A stretch of DNA of 64,000 bases from Methylomonas sp. 11b. Its GTDB lineage: Bacteria > Pseudomonadota > Gammaproteobacteria > Methylococcales > Methylomonadaceae. Every line of letters starts with the position of its first letter. Positions within the stretch are counted from its first letter, which is position 1. The stretch is from the NCBI RefSeq assembly GCF_000515215.1, contig NZ_KI911557.1, positions 2,108,441 through 2,172,440 on the forward strand, read 5' to 3'. The notes under the pieces are model-generated. The model worked only from the letters and a program-made list of their open reading frames with translations, did not search any database and was not told where the DNA came from. The position numbers and the translations under genes were made by a program. Below, one piece after another: positions 1 to 7,832 of the stretch.

Positions 1-491
1 ATCATATTAGCCCGGAACAGATTTCTGTCTTCCGCACTATCGGCTTCCACAGTAGAGCGAATGTCGATCAAGCGCATATCGCTTTTGGACAATTGATAGA
101 CCAAAAACCGAATGCAGGAACCAAAATGCCCATTCAATAGCTGACCGCTATTGGAGGCAATCGCCACCCGAATCGATTCCGGAATATCGCCGTCTTTGTA
201 AGGCATAATCTCCGGCAGACCTTCGTCTTCCTCTTCCTCGCCCCACAAATACCTGACCGCCAGCTTGATGTTTTCCAGACCGATGCCGATATCTTCGCCG
301 TCTTCCTCGCCATCCAGACTACCGATGCCGGTCTTCAGGTTGGTGACAGTAATCGACTTCAGTTTCTCGTCGTCCAGCGGCGAGCCGACTTTCTCGTGCA
401 ACACACCGATCAACTTCGGCACATCCACTCCCGGCAAAATCCGCGAAGCCAATGCGATACGCAAAGCCAGATCTCGTGATAATTGTTCCAT
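1..491 (-). CDS. nafY: NafY/NifX-like FeMo-cofactor binding protein (partial, 3' end outside window)
   Basis: The first 163 codons are visible, starting at an ATG at 491; the gene continues past the left edge. Residues 1-100 form an acidic N-terminal domain. From about residue 105 comes the NifX/NafY-type dinitrogenase iron-molybdenum cofactor domain, with a GHFGSC segment in which His122 sits where Azotobacter NafY has its cofactor-ligating His121. In that family the protein holds FeMo-co in the cytoplasm and passes it to apo-dinitrogenase. It is the third gene of a leftward operon behind a sigma-54/NifA-type promoter, 10 bp after the rhodanese gene. NifX or a NifB C-terminal relative is possible, but the two-domain layout favours NafY. 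Confidence 0.8.
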   Translation of the reverse strand, partial: MEQLSRDLALRIALASRILPGVDVPKLIGVLHEKVGSPLDDEKLKSITVTNLKTGIGSLDGEEDGEDIGIGLENIKLAVRYLWGEEEEDEGLPEIMPYKDGDIPESIRVAIASNSGQLLNGHFGSCIRFLVYQLSKSDMRLIDIRSTVEADSAEDRNLFRANM

Positions 492-501
492 AGCGTCACC
501 C

Positions 502-810
502 TTAAAGTTTGTGCTGTTCTTTCCAGTCGGCATAGCCGCCGGCCAAGCTGTAGACTTGTTGAAAACCGAAATCACCGAACATTTCAGCCAAATGCTCGCT
601 GGCATGCCCGTAATAGCAATAGATCAGCAAAGGCTTGGCCTTGTCGGCTTTTTTCAGCAACGAATCGCGTAATTGCTCGTGGACATGCATGGCATTTTCA
701 ATATGCCCAGCCCGGTAATCCTTAAGATCGCGACAATCCAGAATCATCGGTTGCTGCTCCGCAATTAGCTGTTCGGAATCGGCCGTGGAGATAGTTTTGA
801 AATTTTTCAT
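502..810 (-). CDS. Single-domain rhodanese-like sulfurtransferase
   Basis: A protein of 102 residues made of one rhodanese domain. The active-site loop CYYGHAS starts at Cys65, which in this family carries the persulfide during sulfane-sulfur transfer. The size matches GlpE/PspE-type single-domain rhodaneses, and no signal peptide is seen, so it should be cytoplasmic. It lies between the unknown gene at 847-1422 and the NafY-like gene, on the same strand with gaps of 36 and 10 bp, so co-transcription is likely. The nif context suggests a role in sulfur supply or repair for nitrogenase clusters; that role is inference. A GAGGG ribosome site precedes the ATG at 810. Confidence 0.85.
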   Translation of the reverse strand: MKNFKTISTADSEQLIAEQQPMILDCRDLKDYRAGHIENAMHVHEQLRDSLLKKADKAKPLLIYCYYGHASEHLAEMFGDFGFQQVYSLAGGYADWKEQHKL

Positions 811-846
811 AGCACTAACACCCTCACCAGGCTCAAGACGCCAACC

Positions 847-1422
847 CTAAACCGGCCCACCGGCTAAATCTTTCTTAACTTCGATAGTTTGCGACAGAGC
901 AGCCTCCAGACTAATAGGCTCGGCTTTGATTTTATAGCCCTTAGCCGCCTCGTATGCGGTGATTACCTTGTCTTCGCCGGACTGGCCCTTCAGATCGGAT
1001 TTTTCGATATATAGCTCTTCCAACATCAAGTTCCAGATCATACCTTCCTGATGCGGCAATAAATTGAAAACAACGCCATCTAAAACGATTTGCATCGGCT
1101 TAGCGATGTTTTGCACGTAAAACAGGGTGACGGTTTCCGGGGTCAACGCTTCTTTATATTTTTCGACAAATACCGGCAAGTCTTCCAATTGGAAAAACAG
1201 GCCGTTGATGAACAAAATCTTGTCGGCATCGGCCAATATCGCTGATTGATTAATCACCATCTCCGGGGTTTTCCGGTCACGGATATTCGTCGACCCTTCA
1301 CGCAACTCACCTTCCACTAACACCAAGTCGCCGCGAAACGCGGAAAGCCCGGCAGTGCTGGTTTTGCCGACTAAGGTGGTAATCCATAAAAGCCCTTGGC
1401 TGTCGTATTTTTCAAGTAGCAT
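847..1422 (-). CDS. Unrecognised 191-residue protein in the nif-associated operon
   Basis: I do not recognise the family. The ATG at 1422 (MLLEKYDSQG) is chosen over the in-frame start at 1485 because the upstream start falls inside the sigma-54 promoter at 1476-1491, and a GGGG ribosome site lies about 10 bases before 1422. The protein is soluble, with no signal peptide or membrane segment, and no Cys residues are seen from the chosen start. It reads as mixed alpha/beta with an acidic central part. It is first in a leftward operon with a rhodanese and a NafY-like protein, so it is probably made under nitrogen-fixing conditions. Function unknown. Confidence 0.75.
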   Translation of the reverse strand: MLLEKYDSQGLLWITTLVGKTSTAGLSAFRGDLVLVEGELREGSTNIRDRKTPEMVINQSAILADADKILFINGLFFQLEDLPVFVEKYKEALTPETVTLFYVQNIAKPMQIVLDGVVFNLLPHQEGMIWNLMLEELYIEKSDLKGQSGEDKVITAYEAAKGYKIKAEPISLEAALSQTIEVKKDLAGGPV

Positions 1423-1475
1423 TTGCTTAAATCCCCAATGAAAGGTAATGAATGAAAAGTAGTTAACAGCTTGCA

Positions 1476-1491
1476 AGCAAAACACTTGCCA
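1476..1491 (-). promoter_or_regulatory. Sigma-54 (-24/-12) promoter
   Basis: On the minus strand the sequence is TGGCAAGTGTTTTGCT, matching the TGGCAYR-N4-TTGCW consensus with the exact GG-N10-GC spacing. It predicts a transcript start near 1465 and a leader of about 44 bases before the ATG at 1422. It therefore drives the unknown gene, the rhodanese and the NafY-like gene. Confidence 0.85.
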
Positions 1492-1598
1492 GGACGACTA
1501 AAACCACATCAAAGCCATGGTTGATAAGGTTTTTACTTGGTTTTTTGATGAGAATAGTTCGTAGAAATATGCCGTTTGGCAGCGGCACAGCCCGACAA

Positions 1599-1614
1599 TG
1601 TAGTAAACACGACA
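1599..1614 (-). promoter_or_regulatory. NifA-type upstream activator site (TGT-N10-ACA)
   Basis: The stretch TGT-agtaaacacg-ACA matches the NifA enhancer pattern TGT-N10-ACA. It lies about 140 bp upstream of the start predicted from the sigma-54 element at 1476-1491, within the usual NifA distance. The motif is short and could occur by chance; the pairing with a good -24/-12 element is the support. Confidence 0.65.
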
Positions 1615-1675
1615 ATTATCGAATGATGCTTATTTAAGATTTGTAGGATTTATAACGAAATTTTTATCGGGCTAG

Positions 1676-2512
1676 CTAACAGTCACCGGCAGGCATCAGT
1701 GCAGCCAGGATTACGGCATTGCTCTTAAATACCGCTGCCGCATTGACGCCTGGTTTTAGCGCAAGAACCTCGGCACTCGCTTGAGTAATAGTCGCGGCAA
1801 TAGTTTCGCCGCTGGGTAGCTGGATGATCACTTCAGAATCCACTCCATCAAAATGAATGCGAATCACGCGGCCAGCCAGACGATTCCGCGCCGAAAACAG
1901 ATGCAATCCACCATCATCAGCCAATACCAAAATGTCCGGCGCATTGACCAGCACCACTGCGTCGCCGCCTACCTTAAGCTCCAAGTTTACAAGCGTTGCC
2001 AGCGGCACGCTGGCAACTACTTGCTCTCCACCCTTCAAAGACACAAACACTTCGGCGTTTACCGAACCAGAGTTGATCCTGGCAATCGTTCCGGACAGCT
2101 GGTTTCTGGCACTGGTTTTGATCACCTGTCGTTTCAACAAAAGCATTACATCCGGATCGTCGATCAAGCTTTGATTCAGTTGCTGCAAAAGGGCGCGATG
2201 CTGATCCTCTAGGCGGGTGAATAACTTCAGTAAGGATAAACCCGCCGCTGTTAGCGTGGTCCCCCCGCCCTTGCTGCCACCCGTCGCAGTGGCTATTAAA
2301 ACCTTGGGAGCCAAATTATTTGCCCGCTCTATCATTTGCCATGCGCCCTTGTAACTTAATCCGGCCTGCTTGGCCGCTTGATTGATCGAACCGCTTTGTT
2401 CTATTGCCCGTAGCAAGCTAATCATGCGATTGTCCAATATGCCGGCTAGGCGTAATTCGCCTTCAAGCCAAGGAGGCTCTGGTCTGTTTGGATTTTTCTC
2501 TGCTGTAGACAT
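1676..2512 (-). CDS. modE: ModE molybdate-responsive transcriptional regulator
   Basis: A 278-residue protein with the full ModE layout. Residues about 20-120 form the winged helix-turn-helix (SGSINQAAKQAGLSYKGAW region). Two Mop/TOBE molybdate-binding domains follow, each opening with the family SARN motif (about residues 134-200 and 206-275). ModE dimers bind molybdate and then bind DNA, usually repressing molybdate uptake genes and activating some molybdoenzyme genes. The gene diverges from the porin-modA-mop-modC cluster, with a ModE-operator-like palindrome at 2606-2637 between them, so it probably controls that cluster and may regulate itself. No strong ribosome site is seen before the ATG. 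Confidence 0.93.
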   Translation of the reverse strand: MSTAEKNPNRPEPPWLEGELRLAGILDNRMISLLRAIEQSGSINQAAKQAGLSYKGAWQMIERANNLAPKVLIATATGGSKGGGTTLTAAGLSLLKLFTRLEDQHRALLQQLNQSLIDDPDVMLLLKRQVIKTSARNQLSGTIARINSGSVNAEVFVSLKGGEQVVASVPLATLVNLELKVGGDAVVLVNAPDILVLADDGGLHLFSARNRLAGRVIRIHFDGVDSEVIIQLPSGETIAATITQASAEVLALKPGVNAAAVFKSNAVILAALMPAGDC

Positions 2513-2605
2513 TATTCAATTTATCTATCTAATTTTTTAATGGCCTATTTAAAAAATAAACTGCCGACTACCATTATTTCCCCAATTGAAATAAGTTATT
2601 TTTGT

Positions 2606-2637
2606 TTTTCGTTATTTACTTTCGTACATAACGAAAA
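2606..2637. promoter_or_regulatory. ModE operator (inverted repeat)
   Basis: Perfect 10-bp arms TTTTCGTTAT and ATAACGAAAA flank a 12-bp spacer. The core CGTTAT...TACATAACG has the same ends and spacing as the characterised E. coli modA operator bound by ModE. It lies 94 bp from the modE start and 109 bp from the porin start, so it could act on both divergent promoters. Confidence 0.85.
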
Positions 2638-2745
2638 GTAGACTGCCAACACTCCCTGGCAGGAATGAAACACCATAGCAAAATCAGACAAAAGCCAGGA
2701 CATTATCATAAACCCAGCGCATTTAACCGGCTTAATAGGTGAAAC

Positions 2746-4242
2746 ATGGCCCCCAAAAACCGTTATCGCAAAGCATCTTTTCTCACGGCACTGAGTGCGA
2801 TCACAGCGAATAATCTTTACATTGACGCTAGCGAGGCCGCGGAAAATAAAACCTACAGCAAGCCACCCATGGCCGCCTTTTCCAGTCAGATGCCGGATGC
2901 CCTGCTGGGCAACGATAAATTCGAAAAGCCGGTCTGGAATCTACATGACACGCTGAATTTGCCAAAGTGGCTATCCGCCTCACTGGAACAGCGCACCCGC
3001 TATGAGACTATGGACGGCAGCTTTAAAGCCAACGGCAGAGGCGGCGATCAACAGATTGCCTTGCAAACCGATTTGTGGCTGCAAGCCAATCTGGGCAAGT
3101 TAAGGCTCGGTACCGAGTTTCTGGATGCCCGCGCGCTGGGCGCCGATAGCGGTTCCGGCGTAAATAACACCCACGCCGACACTGCGGACTTCATTCAAGG
3201 TTACGCCGCGTGGGCAGATCAAAATCTGTTTTACAGCGGTATCGGCGCTGAAATTGTGGCCGGCCGGCAAACGCTAAATCTGGGCAGTCGCCGCTTAATT
3301 GCCCGCAATGCGATGCGCAACGATATCAACAGCTTTACCGGAATAAAGCTGAGGCTGTTGGACTACGATTCTTGGCAATTTACCGGCTTTGTGACCATGC
3401 CGGTCAACCGCTATCCGACCGCCGCTGCGGACATTCTGAACGAGGTCCACGAGTTCGACGAGGAAGATACCCACACTTGGTTTTCCGGCGGGTTCTTGGA
3501 GCTTTACAACTTGGCCTGGAATATCAATAGCGAAGTTTATCTATACCATCTCGACGAAGGCGACAGCATCCGCAATCCCACCCGGAATCGCCGCTACTTC
3601 ACACCCGGCGTGCGCTTTTATCTGAAGCCCAAGAAGGCCAATTTCGACTTTCAAACCGAAACCATCGGCCAGCTAGGCACCGTCCGTTCCAGTACTGCCG
3701 CCAGCAATGGCCGCGATTTGGAGCACGCCGCCTGGTACCAGCACGCCGATGTCGGCTATACCTTCGACGCCCCTTGGTCTCCGCGTTTCGCGTTGGAATA
3801 CGACTATGCCAGCGGGGATGAAAACCCTAACAACAATCAAGACCAGCGCTTCGACACCTTGTACGGTGCCCGACGCTTCGAGTTCGGCGCGACCGGTATG
3901 TATGGCGCGTTCGCCCGCAGCAATATCAGTACGCCCGGCTACCGCATCGCTGCCGCGCCGCGCAACGATGTGCAGCTTGGACTGAGTCACCGTTTTTATT
4001 GGCTGGCATCGGACAGAGACAGTTGGACCACGGCCAGTTTGCAAGATACCGGCGGTCGGAGCGGTGATTTCGTCGGTCAACAATTGGAATTGACCGCGCG
4101 TTGGGATTTTAACAGCAGTTTGAATTTCGAAACCGGCTGGGCGCATTTGTTCAAGGGCGAATTTGCAAAAAGAGCGCCGTCGGCACCGACTATTAAAGAC
4201 GACGTCGATTATGTTTACGTGCAGAGCCAATTACGGTTTTAG
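2746..4242 (+). CDS. Outer-membrane beta-barrel porin, alginate-export family
   Basis: A 498-residue protein resembling the alginate-export (AlgE-like) porin family. Alternating aromatic/polar strands begin around residue 75 (SASLEQRTRYE) and continue to the end, and the last residue is Phe, as expected for Bam-assembled barrels. The N-terminus carries a poorly conserved export signal. An AGGTG ribosome site precedes the ATG. It is first in the cluster before modA and just downstream of the ModE operator, so a role in molybdate passage through the outer membrane is possible; the family itself does not define the substrate. Confidence 0.8.
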   Translation: MAPKNRYRKASFLTALSAITANNLYIDASEAAENKTYSKPPMAAFSSQMPDALLGNDKFEKPVWNLHDTLNLPKWLSASLEQRTRYETMDGSFKANGRGGDQQIALQTDLWLQANLGKLRLGTEFLDARALGADSGSGVNNTHADTADFIQGYAAWADQNLFYSGIGAEIVAGRQTLNLGSRRLIARNAMRNDINSFTGIKLRLLDYDSWQFTGFVTMPVNRYPTAAADILNEVHEFDEEDTHTWFSGGFLELYNLAWNINSEVYLYHLDEGDSIRNPTRNRRYFTPGVRFYLKPKKANFDFQTETIGQLGTVRSSTAASNGRDLEHAAWYQHADVGYTFDAPWSPRFALEYDYASGDENPNNNQDQRFDTLYGARRFEFGATGMYGAFARSNISTPGYRIAAAPRNDVQLGLSHRFYWLASDRDSWTTASLQDTGGRSGDFVGQQLELTARWDFNSSLNFETGWAHLFKGEFAKRAPSAPTIKDDVDYVYVQSQLRF

Positions 4243-4278
4243 CCGCTACCGATCAGCTTATCATTCAGGAGAAATAGC

Positions 4279-5046
4279 ATGTCGTTTATCGCTTTAAATC
4301 GGATAATTTTAGCTTTATCGCTTTTGTCGAGCGCGTTTGCGCAGGCCGAGACTACGCTGGTTGCGGTCGCCGCCAACTTTACCAAACCCATGACCGAGAT
4401 CGCTGAGGCGTTCGAGAAAGCTAGCGGCCATAGTGCCAAGCTGTCGTTCGGTTCGTCCGGCAAATTCGTCGCCCAATTTGAGAACGGGGCACCGTTTGAA
4501 GTGTTTTTATCGGCTGACGATAAAAGCCCGTTAAAACTGGAGCAATCAGGTTTGGCCGTGGCCGGTAGCCGGTTTACCTATGCCATCGGCAAATTGGTAC
4601 TGTGGTCCGGCAACCCCGGCTATGTCGACGAGCAAGGCAAAATCTTGAGCAAGGGCGACTTCAAGCATCTGGCCTTGGCGGACCCTAAACTGGCGCCCTA
4701 CGGTGCGGCGGCGGTGGAGGTCCTGAAAAACCAAGGCCTATTGGAAAAACTGCAACCTTTGTTCGTACAAGGCGAAAACATCGCTCAAACTCATCAATTT
4801 GTCAGTACCGGCAATGCCGAACTGGGTTTTGTGGCCTTATCGCAAGTGATCAACAACGGCAAAGTCGGCGCGGGCTCCGGCTGGATCGTGCCGGAAAACC
4901 TGCATAGCCCGATCCTGCAAGACGCGGTATTGCTGAAAACCGGTGCCGAAAATCCGGCCGCGCAAGCTTTGCTGGCTTTTCTGAAAACGCCGCCGGCTTT
5001 GGCCATCATAGAAAAATATGGCTATGCCTTACCCGCAGCAAATTAA
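4279..5046 (+). CDS. modA: ModA molybdate-binding periplasmic protein
   Basis: A 255-residue protein with a signal peptide (residues 1 to about 23, cleavage after AQA). The mature start TTLVAVAANFTKPM and the GSSGKFVAQFENGAPFEVFLSAD segment are typical of ModA, which captures molybdate or tungstate in the periplasm for an ABC importer. An AGGAG ribosome site lies 7 bases before the ATG. It follows the porin by 36 bp and precedes the molbindin. The usual permease gene modB is absent from the cluster, so the permease must lie elsewhere or be replaced. Confidence 0.93.
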   Translation: MSFIALNRIILALSLLSSAFAQAETTLVAVAANFTKPMTEIAEAFEKASGHSAKLSFGSSGKFVAQFENGAPFEVFLSADDKSPLKLEQSGLAVAGSRFTYAIGKLVLWSGNPGYVDEQGKILSKGDFKHLALADPKLAPYGAAAVEVLKNQGLLEKLQPLFVQGENIAQTHQFVSTGNAELGFVALSQVINNGKVGAGSGWIVPENLHSPILQDAVLLKTGAENPAAQALLAFLKTPPALAIIEKYGYALPAAN

Positions 5047-5102
5047 CGTTTATTCAAACCCTTTATGTTAAGGGCGCTCCCATCCAATCAAGAGGAATTA
5101 TC

Positions 5103-5531
5103 ATGAAAGCAAGCGCACGTAACCAATTTTCCGGCACCGTCACGGAAGTCACCATCGGCGCAGTCAACGCCGAAGTGCATGTCGGTTTGAAAGGTGGCGA
5201 AACCATCGTCGCCTCGATTACCAAAGACTCCGTCGAAACCTTGGCGATAGAAACCGGCAAGAAAGTCATCGTGTTGGTAAAAGCGCCGCAAGTCATCGTC
5301 GTCACCGATTTCGGCGGTTATCGGATTTCGGCGCGTAACCAATTGGAAGGTACGGTCACTGACGTTAAGGCGGGCGCTGTGAACACTGAAGTGGATATTG
5401 CCCTGCCCGGCGGCGACAAAATCGCCGCTACTGTCACCAACGATAGCGTGGAAACCTTGGGGCTACGCAAAGGCCAAACTGCCACCGCGGTATTCAAAGC
5501 CGGCGCGGTGATTCTCGGCGTGCAGGGTTAA
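5103..5531 (+). CDS. mop: Two-domain molbindin (Mop) molybdate-binding protein
   Basis: A 142-residue cytoplasmic protein made of two tandem Mop domains (about residues 1-69 and 73-140), each starting with SARNQ. Molbindins assemble into rings that bind several molybdate ions and are thought to buffer intracellular molybdate for cofactor synthesis, including nitrogenase FeMo-co. The domains resemble the C-terminal half of ModE at 1676-2512. An AGAGGA ribosome site precedes the ATG. It sits between modA and the modC-like gene and is probably co-transcribed with both. Confidence 0.92.
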   Translation: MKASARNQFSGTVTEVTIGAVNAEVHVGLKGGETIVASITKDSVETLAIETGKKVIVLVKAPQVIVVTDFGGYRISARNQLEGTVTDVKAGAVNTEVDIALPGGDKIAATVTNDSVETLGLRKGQTATAVFKAGAVILGVQG

Positions 5532-5587
5532 TATCGTGATCGGCCCGGCCAACCAGACCGGGTCGACTTTAACCACCGGAGGTGGTC

Positions 5588-6769
5588 ATGCTGCTGGAAA
5601 TGAATGTCAAACTGCGTCGCGGTCATTTCGACCTCAGCACGCAATTATCGGTCGGCGACATCAGCGTCGGCCTGTTCGGACAATCCGGCGCAGGTAAAAG
5701 CACCTTACTGGGGCTGATCGCCGGCACCATCCAGCCGCAAAGCGGACATATTGCGCTGGACGGCAAAATCTTGTTCGATAGCCGTAAAGGTATCGTGATG
5801 CCGCGCGAACAACGGCCGATAGGCGCGGTATTGCAGAGCGATTGCGCCGACGCCACGGAAACCGTGCGCGACAATCTAACCGCCGCCTATTACCGCACCC
5901 TCAAACAGCGCCGACTGTTCAAACCGGACTATTTAATCAATTTACTGGAACTGGGCGCCAATCTGGATCAGCCTATCGAACGGTTATCGGTTGGTGAACG
6001 CCAGCGGGTGGCGCTGGCCCGTTCGCTGCTGAAATCGCCGAAGTTGTTATTGCTTGACGAGACTTTCGCCGCCATCGGCCACGGTTACCGTTCGCAACTA
6101 CTACCGATTTTGAAACGCCTGCAAGACGAATTCGGTTTGCCGGCACTGTATGCCAGCCAGTCGCTGGGCGAAATTCTGGAATTGACCGACCAGTTGATTG
6201 TGCTGGAACACGGCCAGGTGCTGCGCAGCGGCTCTTTGCGCGAAGTGGCTAAACAACAAGGTATCTTGCGCTATCTGGGTATCCGCCAAATCGACAACAT
6301 CCTGCCGATCAGTATTCGCAATCACGATGTCCAGGCAGGTTGCAGTATGGCGGATAGTTTCGGTCTGCCGCTGGCCTTGCCGCTACGCCCGCAGTTTGCA
6401 ATCGGCAGCCAGAGCCAGGTATCGATCCGCGCCAACGACATCGCCCTGTCTCGGGCCTACATCGACGGCATCTCCATTCAGAATCAGCTAAAAGGCCGGA
6501 TCTGCGCAATCATCCCTAGCGGCGAAAGCCTGATCGTGCAAGTCGATTGTGGTGGGACCTTATTGGTGGAAATTACGCCGGGGGCCTGCCAGAGTATGGC
6601 GTTGCGGGAAGGCGACGTGGTGTATTGCCTGATTAAAACTCACGCCATCGTCTATCTGGCCGAACTGGACACCCTACCCTACCAACGCATCGTCAGCCAC
6701 GGTGACGGCTACTACTATTTGAACCATGCCGGCGCCGACACCAGCCGTGTTTTGGAATACCGTTACTGA
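5588..6769 (+). CDS. ModC-like ABC ATPase with C-terminal TOBE domain and altered motifs
   Basis: A 393-residue protein. The ATG at 5588 is preferred over GTG at 5582 because GGAGGTGG lies just before it. Walker A is GQSGAGKST (31-39), the Q-loop Gln is Q83, the signature is LSVGE (133-137, normally LSGGE), and Walker B is LLLLDE with Glu158. After it ETFAAIG replaces the usual EPLxALD, and the switch His is replaced by Gln191 (YASQSLGE). A TOBE/Mop domain follows from about residue 275. The position after modA and mop points to molybdate import, but the missing switch His and altered D-loop suggest slow or changed ATPase behaviour. No modB is next to it. Confidence 0.85.
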   Translation: MLLEMNVKLRRGHFDLSTQLSVGDISVGLFGQSGAGKSTLLGLIAGTIQPQSGHIALDGKILFDSRKGIVMPREQRPIGAVLQSDCADATETVRDNLTAAYYRTLKQRRLFKPDYLINLLELGANLDQPIERLSVGERQRVALARSLLKSPKLLLLDETFAAIGHGYRSQLLPILKRLQDEFGLPALYASQSLGEILELTDQLIVLEHGQVLRSGSLREVAKQQGILRYLGIRQIDNILPISIRNHDVQAGCSMADSFGLPLALPLRPQFAIGSQSQVSIRANDIALSRAYIDGISIQNQLKGRICAIIPSGESLIVQVDCGGTLLVEITPGACQSMALREGDVVYCLIKTHAIVYLAELDTLPYQRIVSHGDGYYYLNHAGADTSRVLEYRY

Positions 6770-6782
6770 ACTCGGTATCCGC

Positions 6783-7550
6783 CTATACGGCGCCCAAACT
6801 GTCGCTGAGAAAAGTGTCTAACTGCTGTAGTACGATTGCTTGCGCGGCTGCAACGGCGTGGTCTGCGGCAAGGTTATAACCCCATAGCGCGAAGAATAAT
6901 TTCACATCGGCCAACTCCGGGTGTTTTTTTACACCTTCCAGAGCAGGCAGGCGATCCTCGGTAAAATAAATCGGCTGGCCCGGATGCCGGGCTTTTAAAC
7001 CTTTCAGGATTTCCGGTTTGCCGAGTTTGCGGTCCATCCCGAAAATTCGTTCATCGGCCAATTCAATCTGGTTGGCACTAAGGATTTCCTTCACGAAGCG
7101 CTCTTGTTTGGTGGTAATCACGCACCAAAAATGCCGTTGTCCCAAGTCACGCAGCTTTTCGGCAACACCGGGATACAAGGGATTTTTGGCTATCCAATCG
7201 GCACGATCACTGGCAATCCAATTGTCACGGGTTTCGCCGAACAGCTTTTTCAAATCGTCGATGCTTAAATGGATTTCGTCCAGCATCCTTTGCACTTTAG
7301 CGGCGTAGTTGGCGTAAATAGCGGCAGTACTCTTGCCCAAATACATGAGGCGGATAATCAGAATCGCTTCGTACCCCGTCTCGATAATCGGCCGCACTTC
7401 GCGAAACTGCTCAACGATAGCCTGAGGTACCTCGTCAGGCATGTCTTTCCAAATAGTAGTGCCGGCTTTCCAGCCGGTGATCGCGGTTTCAATCGCACTG
7501 TCGCAGACAACGCCATCAAAATCCAGCGCATAAATAATTGAATCGTTCAT
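6783..7550 (-). CDS. HAD-superfamily hydrolase
   Basis: The start at 7550 (MNDSIIYALDFDGVVCDS) gives 255 residues; the frame is open further upstream, but that part has no homology-like content. The DFDGVVCDS motif near the N-terminus is HAD motif I, with the nucleophile Asp followed by the acid Asp. Motif II is in VITTKQ, and the acidic motif IV is likely in YFTEDRLPAL. The alpha-helical insertion after motif I is a subfamily I cap. It is probably a cytoplasmic small-molecule phosphatase of unknown substrate. It converges with the modC-like gene, with 13 bp between the stops. The ribosome site is weak. Confidence 0.75.
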   Translation of the reverse strand: MNDSIIYALDFDGVVCDSAIETAITGWKAGTTIWKDMPDEVPQAIVEQFREVRPIIETGYEAILIIRLMYLGKSTAAIYANYAAKVQRMLDEIHLSIDDLKKLFGETRDNWIASDRADWIAKNPLYPGVAEKLRDLGQRHFWCVITTKQERFVKEILSANQIELADERIFGMDRKLGKPEILKGLKARHPGQPIYFTEDRLPALEGVKKHPELADVKLFFALWGYNLAADHAVAAAQAIVLQQLDTFLSDSLGAV

Positions 7551-7832
7551 TGAAATAGGGGTATCCGGAGTCACGGGAAATGGGCGGTATTGTAACGGAT
7601 GAAGCGGCGGATAATCTGGATTGCATCGCAAAACCCGGCGGGAATCGCGCCACTCGCAATAATCGAAACTAGAGTCAACACCGCGCAGACTATAATGCGT
7701 ATATAGTTGCGAAACTACCAGCGCTCGCCTTGGACTGGTCCGATTCTGGACCGTGTCGATTTTGCTGTATGCCAGCAGTTTGAGCAAATATTGCGCCGGA
7801 AGTACGCGATACGAATCTACTGACGGATAAGC

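Noticed and set aside
7551..7787. N-terminal extension of the HAD hydrolase
   Set aside because: HAD motif I normally lies within the first residues; the extension has no family resemblance and the ATG at 7550 places DxDG correctly.
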